39,011 nt of DNA from Butyrivibrio sp. (lineage in GTDB: Bacteria > Bacillota > Clostridia > Lachnospirales > Lachnospiraceae), in NCBI GenBank assembly GCA_015056585.1, contig SVFZ01000102.1:1-39011 (forward strand), in the 5' to 3' direction. The translations under genes and the position numbers were made by a program. Under the pieces are notes generated by a model. The model was not told the origin of the DNA. It ran no database searches and worked only from the letters and a program-made list of their open reading frames with translations. Of this stretch, positions 32,524 to 39,011 are shown one piece after another. Position 1 is the first letter of the stretch. The number at the start of each line of letters is the position of its first letter.

Positions 32524-33684
32524 ATGATTTGTTTATTGGCAAAAATCTTTATACATGATCATGAGAATACTGATTCACCGAAAGTAAGGCAGGGCTATGG
32601 CGTCTTAAGCGGAGCTATGGGCGTTGCCTTTAATATTACACTGTTTTTGCTAAAGCTTGTTGCCTCATGGATAAGCGGATCCATCTCTATTTTGGGAGAT
32701 GCACTGAATAACCTTTCGGATGCTGCTTCATCTATTGTTACACTTGTGGGCTTTAAACTCGCGGGGCAGGAAGCTGACGAGGAGCATCCCTTTGGACACG
32801 GAAGGATTGAGTATATTGCCGGACTTATCGTGTCCCTTCTTATCATTCTTACAGGAATAGAGCTTATCCACAGCTCTTTTACCAAGATATTTCATCCACA
32901 GCCCACAACCTTTAACGGCGAAGTGGCAGTTATCCTTATTTTTTCAATTATTATTAAACTCATAATGTTTCAGGGGAATATTAAAGCTTCAAAACTGATA
33001 CAGAGCGCAGCCCTGAAATCAACGGCTATTGACAGCATTTCCGATGTTTTCACAACCTGTATTGTTTTAGTTTCAGCTATAATCGGACATTATTTTGGCC
33101 TTGTTTTGGACGGATATATTGGAGTTGTGGTTGGAGTTTTGATAGTAAAGGCAGGCATAAATGCTGCCAGAGATACGATAAACCCGCTTTTGGGAGAGCC
33201 TCCTGGAAAAGATACTCTGGAAGAGATCGGAAGCGTTGTAATGGGACATAAAGGTGTTCTCGGAGTACATGATATTGTGGTACATAATTACGGACCATCG
33301 AGAATTTTCATGTCCCTTCATGTGGAAGTGCCTTCCAATCAGGATCTGATAACTGTCCATGATCTTATAGACGATATAGAGAATGAACTCAGACAAAAAT
33401 ATCATTGCACAGCTGTGATCCACATGGATCCGGTGATGATAAGCCAGTCCATTGCAGAACTTAAGAGAAAGATAAAGCATATTCTGAGTGAACTTGATCC
33501 GAACCTTACGTTTCATGATTTCAGGATGATACATTCAAAGGACAGTATAAAAAGACTTGCCTTTGATGTTGTAGCACCCTATAAATATGATCTTTCGGAT
33601 GAAGAAATAAAAGATTATTTAAAAAAACACATAAGGGGAATTGCCCCGGATCTTTTATGCGACATCGAAGTTGACCATAAATGA
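32524..33684 (+). CDS. Cation diffusion facilitator (CDF) metal transporter
   Basis: This 386-residue CDF-family antiporter would export divalent metal (Zn, Fe, Mn or Co) in exchange for protons. Six transmembrane helices are visible. The transport-site residues lie in helix 2 (SISILGDALNNLSDAASS) and helix 5 (STAIDSISDVFTT). HPFGHGRIEYIAGL is the usual cytoplasmic loop. Helix 2 reads D...N..D, the N/D form found in Mn/Fe-type and unassigned CDF members, so zinc specificity should not be assumed. The C-terminal cytoplasmic domain (about 210-300) has HDIVVHNYGP...HVEVP and is followed by about 80 extra residues. GTG/TTG codons upstream were rejected: ATG 32524 has GGGGG six bases before it. 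Confidence 0.9.
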   Translation: MICLLAKIFIHDHENTDSPKVRQGYGVLSGAMGVAFNITLFLLKLVASWISGSISILGDALNNLSDAASSIVTLVGFKLAGQEADEEHPFGHGRIEYIAGLIVSLLIILTGIELIHSSFTKIFHPQPTTFNGEVAVILIFSIIIKLIMFQGNIKASKLIQSAALKSTAIDSISDVFTTCIVLVSAIIGHYFGLVLDGYIGVVVGVLIVKAGINAARDTINPLLGEPPGKDTLEEIGSVVMGHKGVLGVHDIVVHNYGPSRIFMSLHVEVPSNQDLITVHDLIDDIENELRQKYHCTAVIHMDPVMISQSIAELKRKIKHILSELDPNLTFHDFRMIHSKDSIKRLAFDVVAPYKYDLSDEEIKDYLKKHIRGIAPDLLCDIEVDHK

Positions 33685-33763
33685 CAGACAGTTTCTGTAT
33701 TTGGTAACTGCGGAATATGTTTTGCTTCATTATAAATTCATTATAAAGCTTTTTGTTAATTAC

Positions 33764-33793
33764 TTGTCAGATTAGCTGTGTTTGAGCTATACT
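33764..33793 (+). promoter_or_regulatory. Promoter of gpmI
   Basis: TTGTCA (33764-33769), an 18-bp spacer and TATACT (33788-33793), 46 bp before the gpmI ATG. Both hexamers differ from consensus at one position. Confidence 0.6.
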
Positions 33794-33838
33794 ATGCAAG
33801 GACGATAACAGTAATTATTCTTTTGGAGGATATAAATA

Positions 33839-35386
33839 ATGAGAGGTTCTAAACCAACAGTACTTTTAATTCTTGACGGATACGGAATCAATGAGAATCC
33901 CGAGGGAAATGCAATAGCAATGGCCAAGACTCCTGTAATGGACGGCCTTATGAAAGATTATCCTTTTGTAAAGGGTTATGCAAGCGGACTTGCAGTTGGT
34001 CTTCCTGATGGTCAGATGGGTAATTCCGAGGTTGGCCATATGAATATGGGCGCCGGAAGAATCGTTTACCAGGAGCTCACAAGAATCACCAAGTCCATCG
34101 AGGACGGCGATTTCTTCACAAATGAAGGCCTCATGACTGCCATTAATAACTGCAAAGCCAAGAACTCTGCACTTCACCTTTATGGTCTTGTTTCCGACGG
34201 TGGTGTACACAGCCACATTACACATATTTATGGCCTTTTAGAGCTTGCCAAGAAGAATGGCCTTGATAAGGTATTTGTTCACTGCTTCCTTGACGGAAGA
34301 GATACTCCTCCTGAGAGCGGAATAGACTTTGTTCAGCAGCTTGAGGACAAGATGAAAGAGCTTGGCGTTGGTGCCATTGCTTCAATTTCTGGTCGTTATT
34401 ATGCTATGGACAGAGATAATAACTATGATCGTGTGGAGATTGCCTACAACGCACTTACAAAGGGCGAGGGAAATAAAGCAAACTCAGCTCACGAGTGTAT
34501 GGAGCAGTCTTACAAGGATGGCAAGACTGACGAGTTCGTTATCCCTACAGTTATCATGAAGAATGGTGCTCCTGTAGCAACAATCAAGGATGGCGATTCA
34601 ATTATTTTCTACAACTTCCGTCCTGACAGAGCAAGAGAGATCACACACTGCTTCTGCGATAACGATTTTGATAAATTTAACAGAGGAAAGAGACTTGACG
34701 TAACTTACGTTTGCTTCACTGATTACGATCCTCTTATTCCTAACAAGGAAGTTGCATTTAAGAAGGTTCTTCTAAACAACACATTTGGCGAGTGGCTTGC
34801 TGCTAAGGGAATGAAGCAGGCAAGAATCGCTGAGACAGAGAAGTATGCTCACGTTACATTCTTCTTTAACGGCGGTGTTGAGCAGCCAAACGAGGGCGAG
34901 GACAGAGTACTTGTTAACAGCCCCAAGGATGTTCCTACTTACGATTTGAAGCCTCAGATGAGCGCTCCTGAAGTTTGCGAGAAAATCTGCGATGCCATAA
35001 CATCACAGAAGTATGATGTTGTCGTAGCTAACTTTGCAAACCCTGACATGGTCGGACATACAGGTGTTATTCCTGCAGCTGTAAAGGCTATCGAAGTTGT
35101 TGACGAGTGTGTTGGCAAGGTTGTAGAGGCTCTTAAGTCAGTAAACGGAACAATGTTTATCTGTGCTGACCATGGTAATGCAGATATGATGATCGATTAT
35201 GAGACAGGTGAGCCTTGGACAGCGCATACAACAAATCCTGTTCCTTTCATCCTTGTAAACTATGATCCTGCTTATACACTTAAGGAGGGCGGATGCCTTG
35301 CTGATATCATCCCTACACTTATCGAGTGCATGGGCGAGGAGCAGCCAAAGGAGATGACAGGTAAGTCTCTGCTTATCAAAAAATGA
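33839..35386 (+). CDS. gpmI: 2,3-bisphosphoglycerate-independent phosphoglycerate mutase
   Basis: This 515-residue, Mn-dependent glycolytic enzyme interconverts 3- and 2-phosphoglycerate. VLLILDGYGINENPEGNA carries the first metal Asp (D14). MGNSEVGHMNMGAGR contains the catalytic Ser63, which becomes phosphorylated. The transferase domain includes CFLDGRDTPPESG, SISGRYYAMDRDNNYDR and YNFRPDRARE. The C-terminal metal ligands are in NFANPDMVGHTG and CADHGNADMM, ending with AHTTNPVPF. All expected residues are seen and the length is typical. GGAGGA at 33825-33830 precedes the ATG. The gene stands apart from other glycolytic genes here and has its own promoter. Confidence 0.96.
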   Translation: MRGSKPTVLLILDGYGINENPEGNAIAMAKTPVMDGLMKDYPFVKGYASGLAVGLPDGQMGNSEVGHMNMGAGRIVYQELTRITKSIEDGDFFTNEGLMTAINNCKAKNSALHLYGLVSDGGVHSHITHIYGLLELAKKNGLDKVFVHCFLDGRDTPPESGIDFVQQLEDKMKELGVGAIASISGRYYAMDRDNNYDRVEIAYNALTKGEGNKANSAHECMEQSYKDGKTDEFVIPTVIMKNGAPVATIKDGDSIIFYNFRPDRAREITHCFCDNDFDKFNRGKRLDVTYVCFTDYDPLIPNKEVAFKKVLLNNTFGEWLAAKGMKQARIAETEKYAHVTFFFNGGVEQPNEGEDRVLVNSPKDVPTYDLKPQMSAPEVCEKICDAITSQKYDVVVANFANPDMVGHTGVIPAAVKAIEVVDECVGKVVEALKSVNGTMFICADHGNADMMIDYETGEPWTAHTTNPVPFILVNYDPAYTLKEGGCLADIIPTLIECMGEEQPKEMTGKSLLIKK

Positions 35387-35415
35387 TCAGCATTTGACTT
35401 TTTGAGAATTCAAAT

Positions 35416-35444
35416 TTGACGATTTATTAGATATATGCTAATAT
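35416..35444 (+). promoter_or_regulatory. Promoter of secG, with extended -10
   Basis: TTGACG (35416-35421), a 17-bp spacer and TAATAT (35439-35444), preceded by TGC, which forms an extended -10 element. Confidence 0.65.
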
Positions 35445-35505
35445 GTAAAAGCTTGTGTTAGCAGGCGAATACTATTATATCCATATATTTGGGAGGTTTC
35501 ACACT

Positions 35506-35748
35506 GTGAGCGTTTTAAGTTATGTTGTTGGTGTAGTATTTATGCTTATCTGTGCCACTTTAGTAGTTCTGGTACTTGCTCAGGAAGGCAAGAATCAGGG
35601 ACTTGGAGCAATACAGGGAACAATTGAAAATACATATTGGGGTAAGAACAAGGGCCGTTCAAGGGAAGGCGTGCTTAAGAAGGTAACAATCATTCTTTCA
35701 GTTCTTTTTATTGTTATCAGCATTGTTCTTAACATGCGTATGTTTTAA
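35506..35748 (+). CDS. secG: Preprotein translocase subunit SecG (GTG start)
   Basis: This small SecG subunit of the SecYEG channel has 80 residues. Two transmembrane helices (about 3-24 and 57-77) flank the conserved cytoplasmic loop VLAQEGKNQGLGAIQG, which matches the family LLQ.GKG.GL...GG pattern. GTG 35506 is chosen as start because GGGAGG (35491-35496) lies nine bases before it and helix 1 then begins at once. The frame is open from 35455, but that would add an untypical N-terminus. The gene has its own promoter and terminator. It stands before rnr and smpB, as in many Firmicutes. Confidence 0.9.
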   Translation: MSVLSYVVGVVFMLICATLVVLVLAQEGKNQGLGAIQGTIENTYWGKNKGRSREGVLKKVTIILSVLFIVISIVLNMRMF

Positions 35749-35776
35749 TTTGTTCTTTTAGTATTAGATTTTTTTA

Positions 35777-35804
35777 GGCACTCCATTTGTGAGTGCCTTT
35801 TTTA
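35777..35804 (+). terminator. Rho-independent terminator after secG
   Basis: GGCACTC (35777-35783) and GAGTGCC (35791-35797) form a 7-bp stem with a 7-base loop, followed by six T residues. It ends 33 bp before the rnr start. Confidence 0.88.
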
Positions 35805-35836
35805 TCTTTTATTTAAAAGACATTCAGAGGATCATT

Positions 35837-38311
35837 ATGAGTAAAGGCAAACGCTTAAAGAGAATGGAAGAGGCTCTAAACGGAAAAAAGAATAAAGAGA
35901 TGACTGTCGGTACCTTTATTGCGAATGCAAGAGGGTTTGGTTTTGTGGAGATTGAAGGTGAGGATGAAGACATCTTTATTCCTGAGGAATATGTTCACGG
36001 AGCTTTTCATTCAGATACTGTAGAGGTCGAGATTCTACCGGAATCTACAGGGAAAAGACGTGAGGGAAGAATCCGCAACGTCCTCGTCAGAGGAATGGAA
36101 GAGGTTGTGGGAACTTATCAGGGTGAGAAGAATTTTGGCTTTGTTATTCCTGATAACAACCGAATTGCCAGTGACATTTTTATCCCTATTGAGCATAGTA
36201 AAAAGGCTGTAACCGGTGACAAGGTCATTGTTAAGATTACGGATTTTGGGAATGCGGCTCTTCGTAAGAAGCCGGAGGGCAAGGTTAAGGAAATAATCGG
36301 GAACATCAATGATCCCGGTGTTGATATCATGTCTATTGTTAAAGGCTATGATATTCCTTCTGAGTTTCCAGAGAGAGTTATCAACCAGGCAAATAAATGC
36401 CCTGACTATGTCAGTGAAGCGGATATGCTTGGAAGAGAGGATCTTAGGGACATGGTGATGGTCACAATTGACGGTGAGGATGCCAAGGACCTGGATGATG
36501 CTGTAAGCCTTACGGTTGATGATGAAGGTCTTTTCCATCTGGGAGTTCACATCGCTGATGTAACGAACTATGTTCAGGAGAATTCTGCCCTTGACAGGGA
36601 GGCCTTAAAGAGGGGAACCAGCGTATATCTGGTTGACCGAGTAATTCCGATGCTTCCGCACAGACTTTCCAACGGCATTTGTTCATTGAACCACGGAGAA
36701 GACAGGCTGGCGCTGAGCTGCCTCATGACCATCGATAAAAACGGCGGAATAATAGACCATGACATTACAGAGTCCGTGATCAATGTCAATGAGCGTATGT
36801 CCTATACAAGTGTGGCGAAGATTCTTGAGGATAAAGACCCTGAGGAAATTGAGAAATATAAAGATCTGGTGCCAATGTTCAAAGACATGGAAAAGCTCTC
36901 TAAGATCCTTAGGAAAAAGAGAGAAAAGAAGGGCGCCATTGATTTTGATTTCCCGGAGACCAAGATAATACTTGATACTTCAGGAAACCCTGTTGATATT
37001 GTTCCGAGGCCAAGAAACGTTGCAACAAAGCTTATTGAAGACTTTATGCTGGCTGCCAACCAGACAGTGGCAGAGCACTTTTTCTTCATGGAATCTCCTT
37101 TTGTATACAGAATCCATGAGCAGCCTGATTCTGAGAAGATTGCGACGCTGCAAGCTTTTGTGAGTAATTTCGGGCATCACATAAGGACCAGGAAAGATTC
37201 AGGCGTTAAACCAAAAGAGCTCCAGAAGCTTCTTAAGGATATAGAAGGCAGTAAGGAAGAGGCTGTTGTATGCAGAATGACGCTTCGTTCAATGATGCAG
37301 GCAAAGTACAGCACCGAATGTACAGGCCATTTCGGACTTGCCTTTGATTACTATTGCCATTTCACTTCACCCATCAGAAGATATCCTGATCTGCAGATAC
37401 ACAGAATAATCAAGGATCATCTAAGGGGAAGAATGAATGCTGAAAAGGTAGCCCATTATGAAGAAATCCTTGAGGAGGTTGCAAAGCATTCATCAGAGAC
37501 TGAAAGAAGAGCTGAGGAAGCTGAAAGGGAGACTGATAAACTAAAGAAAGCCCAGTACATGGAAAATCATGTGGGAGAAGTTTTTGAGGGAATAGTTTCC
37601 GGTGTAACTGCCTGGGGTATGTTTGTTGAGTTGGACAATTCCTGCGAAGGAATGATAAGAGCAGCAAATATGACAGATGACTTTTACATCTATGATGAGA
37701 ATGCCATGAAGCTTGTAGGTGAGCGACTTGGCAAGGAGTATTGCCTTGGTCAGAAAGTCACAATCAGAGTTGTTGGAGCTGACAGACTTACCAAAACTAT
37801 AGATTTCAGACTTCTGGATGAGTTTGAAGAAGCAAATCCCGAGCTTTTTGACGGCGATGAAGAAGACAGAATCGAATATTCCGAGGCAAGAAAAGTTGCT
37901 GAAAACAAAGCCAACAAGCTAAGGAAGATCATCAGGGACAGCAGAGATAATAAAGATATAGAAACATACGATATTACAGCTGACAATGATGATACTTATG
38001 ATACAGAGGAAGGAAGCAAAGGAAGACTTGTTGAGATTGACGGTCTGATGGTGGATATATCTGACGTAGAGCCTGATCCACGTACAGGGAAAATGCGCCT
38101 TAAAAAGAAGGCAAAAGCTGTGAGCGGGAAAGGTACATCAAAAAAGGGAGCCAAAGGTTTAAAGTCTTCAAAATCATCGAAGGGATCTAAGGCTTCGAAT
38201 GAGACTAAGTCTTCCGGTGGTCGAAAAGTATACAAGGTTCACAAGTATAAGAAGTCTGCTACAAGTAAGGCAGCAAGAAGCGCCCAGGGCAAAGGCAGAA
38301 AAAGAAAGTAA
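35837..38311 (+). CDS. rnr: Ribonuclease R
   Basis: This 824-residue processive 3'-5' exoribonuclease degrades structured RNA and takes part in tmRNA-linked decay of defective messages. Two cold-shock-like domains (about 23-80 and 91-150, with ARGFGFVEIEGEDEDIFIP) are followed by the RNB catalytic domain (about 200-530). Its metal site is TIDGEDAKDLDDAVSL (D215, D218, D220, D221), and the RRYPDLQIHR motif is downstream. An S1 domain (about 575-655) has GIVSGVTAWGMFVEL. The tail is Lys/Ser-rich, as in helicase-active RNase R. ATG 35837 has AGAGG six bases upstream; an in-frame ATG at 35789 is rejected because it lies within the secG terminator. smpB follows by 74 bp. Confidence 0.95.
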   Translation: MSKGKRLKRMEEALNGKKNKEMTVGTFIANARGFGFVEIEGEDEDIFIPEEYVHGAFHSDTVEVEILPESTGKRREGRIRNVLVRGMEEVVGTYQGEKNFGFVIPDNNRIASDIFIPIEHSKKAVTGDKVIVKITDFGNAALRKKPEGKVKEIIGNINDPGVDIMSIVKGYDIPSEFPERVINQANKCPDYVSEADMLGREDLRDMVMVTIDGEDAKDLDDAVSLTVDDEGLFHLGVHIADVTNYVQENSALDREALKRGTSVYLVDRVIPMLPHRLSNGICSLNHGEDRLALSCLMTIDKNGGIIDHDITESVINVNERMSYTSVAKILEDKDPEEIEKYKDLVPMFKDMEKLSKILRKKREKKGAIDFDFPETKIILDTSGNPVDIVPRPRNVATKLIEDFMLAANQTVAEHFFFMESPFVYRIHEQPDSEKIATLQAFVSNFGHHIRTRKDSGVKPKELQKLLKDIEGSKEEAVVCRMTLRSMMQAKYSTECTGHFGLAFDYYCHFTSPIRRYPDLQIHRIIKDHLRGRMNAEKVAHYEEILEEVAKHSSETERRAEEAERETDKLKKAQYMENHVGEVFEGIVSGVTAWGMFVELDNSCEGMIRAANMTDDFYIYDENAMKLVGERLGKEYCLGQKVTIRVVGADRLTKTIDFRLLDEFEEANPELFDGDEEDRIEYSEARKVAENKANKLRKIIRDSRDNKDIETYDITADNDDTYDTEEGSKGRLVEIDGLMVDISDVEPDPRTGKMRLKKKAKAVSGKGTSKKGAKGLKSSKSSKGSKASNETKSSGGRKVYKVHKYKKSATSKAARSAQGKGRKRK

Positions 38312-38385
38312 ACCATAGGTTTATTGTGTAAAAAGGCTATACTGTGTATAGTTGAAGTAGATAAAACTAAGGATGTTGAAGTATT

Positions 38386-38856
38386 ATGGCAGAAGATAAC
38401 AAGGCTAGAAAACTGGTAGCAAATAATAAAAAAGCATATCACGACTATTTTATTGAGGAGAAATACGAGGCGGGAATCGAACTTTTTGGTACTGAAGTTA
38501 AGTCCATCAGACAGGGAAAATGCAGTATCAAAGAGGCCTGGATAAGTATCGATAAGGGTGAAGCCTTTATTATGGGCATGAATGTAAGTCCCTATGAGAA
38601 AGGCAATATTTTTAACAAGGATCCCTTGAGGGTAAAAAGGCTTCTTCTTCACAAGGCAGAAATCCGCAAACTTGAGCAGCAGAAGATGGTTCAGGGCTAC
38701 ACCCTTGTGCCTCTTGAGGTGTACTTTAAAAACGGCCGTGTTAAAGTTGAAGTGGGCCTTGCCCGTGGTAAAAAACTCTACGACAAGCGTGCAGACATGG
38801 CCAAGAAAGACCAGCAAAGAGAGGCACTAAGAGATTACAAGGTGAGTTTGCGCTAA
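38386..38856 (+). CDS. smpB: SsrA-binding protein SmpB
   Basis: This 156-residue protein binds the tRNA-like domain of tmRNA and delivers it to stalled ribosomes for trans-translation. The core motifs are [30 protein letters not shown] and later [13 protein letters not shown]. The C-terminal segment [26 protein letters not shown] is the basic tail that enters the mRNA channel; its GKKLYDKR is diagnostic. The length is typical. The tmRNA gene follows by 81 bp on the same strand with its own promoter, so both trans-translation parts are adjacent. Confidence 0.96.
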   Translation: MAEDNKARKLVANNKKAYHDYFIEEKYEAGIELFGTEVKSIRQGKCSIKEAWISIDKGEAFIMGMNVSPYEKGNIFNKDPLRVKRLLLHKAEIRKLEQQKMVQGYTLVPLEVYFKNGRVKVEVGLARGKKLYDKRADMAKKDQQREALRDYKVSLR

Positions 38857-38884
38857 GTAGTCCTATCTGGATGAAATTAGGCTA

Positions 38885-38913
38885 TTGTCAAGGGTATCAA
38901 ATGACGATATACT
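38885..38913 (+). promoter_or_regulatory. Promoter of ssrA
   Basis: TTGTCA (38885-38890), a 17-bp spacer and TATACT (38908-38913). It predicts a start about 15-20 bases before the mature tmRNA 5' end, as expected for an RNase P-processed precursor. Confidence 0.65.
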
Positions 38914-38937
38914 AAGAGAGCACTGAAAATTTAATAA

Positions 38938-39011
38938 GGGTTAGTAAAGGTTTCGACAGGGATTTTGAAGCTGGAGAAGCTATCCGAAGGACGGTTGCGT
39001 CAAACCTCAAA
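38938..39011 (+). ncRNA. ssrA: tmRNA (ssrA), 5' part, cut by the window end
   Basis: The tRNA-like 5' end, GGG then AGTAAAGGTTTCGACAGGG, matches the near-invariant GGTTTCGAC...GGG of tmRNA. The following GAAGCTGGAGAAGC fits the helix-2/pseudoknot-1 region of clostridial tmRNAs. The position right after smpB supports it. The exact 5' base is estimated from the usual eleven bases before GGTTTCGAC. The tag-peptide frame and 3' half lie beyond the window. Confidence 0.88.

Noticed and set aside
35789..35836. ATG 35789 as the rnr start
   Set aside because: It would lie inside the secG terminator hairpin, and the added residues are hydrophobic and not typical; ATG 35837 has AGAGG.
38337..38351. 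CTATAC/GTATAG palindrome before smpB as a terminator or operator
   Set aside because: A six-pair stem with a three-base loop and no T-run; too weak to call either, although an operator remains possible.
1..39011. Search for CRISPR arrays, tRNA genes, insertion-sequence ends and thiamine or other known riboswitches
   Set aside because: No regularly spaced repeats, no TTCGA-type T-loop with matching acceptor stem other than the tmRNA start, no transposase and no recognisable aptamer core were found by eye.

Overview
The window looks like a chromosomal segment of an anaerobic, low-to-moderate GC Firmicute, most likely a rumen or gut Lachnospiraceae of the Butyrivibrio/Pseudobutyrivibrio type. 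This rests on the gene content and protein style (clostridial RqcH, tagaturonate reductase, thiamine pyrophosphokinase, the secG-rnr-smpB-ssrA order, GGAGG ribosome sites and TTGaca/TATAAT promoters). It is inference from recognised families, not a database match.

Region 1 (1-8184, + strand) is the distal part of a surface-polysaccharide locus. It holds a two-part Alg14/Alg13-type glycosyltransferase, a GT4 and a GT2 glycosyltransferase, a Wzy-like polymerase, a Wzx-like flippase and two acyltransferase-3 membrane proteins. It is visibly more AT-rich than the rest and ends by running 39 bp into the 3' end of rqcH on the other strand. The initiating sugar transferase and chain-length genes are not in the window.

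Region 2 (8146-12765) has rqcH and an alpha/beta hydrolase on the - strand, then the divergent, monocistronic uxaB. uxaB has two TGTAA-N4-TTACA operators exactly 60 bp apart and a strong terminator.

Region 3 (12788-21111) is an oligopeptide-type ABC transporter operon, oppA-oppB-oppC-oppD-oppF, and is the most unusual part of the window. Four of its five proteins depart from the textbook architecture. OppA reads as a circular permutation of the family-5 binding-protein fold. OppB has a large extracytoplasmic insertion after its first membrane helix. OppD carries about 230 extra, partly coiled-coil residues between the Walker A motif and the Q-loop. OppF has a two-helix membrane tail. The leader upstream of oppA contains a promoter, a perfect palindrome at the expected transcription start and a hairpin reusing the same half-sites.

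Region 4 (21112-29311) is housekeeping: yicC-gmk, rpoZ-rimO-pgsA, a DEAD-box RNA helicase, a voltage-gated-type K+ channel with two TrkA_C-like domains, and a HAD phosphatase, tightly spaced on the + strand. Region 5 (29510-33684) has an RpiB/LacAB-type isomerase with its own terminator, a membrane-anchored TPR protein, thiamine pyrophosphokinase and a CDF metal transporter. Region 6 (33764-39011) has gpmI, secG, rnr, smpB and the 5' part of ssrA (tmRNA), which is cut by the window end.

Together the window holds two ribosome-rescue routes (RqcH Ala-tailing, and tmRNA/SmpB with RNase R), a peptide-uptake system of unusual build and a cell-surface polysaccharide locus. No tRNA, rRNA, insertion sequence, prophage or CRISPR array was seen.
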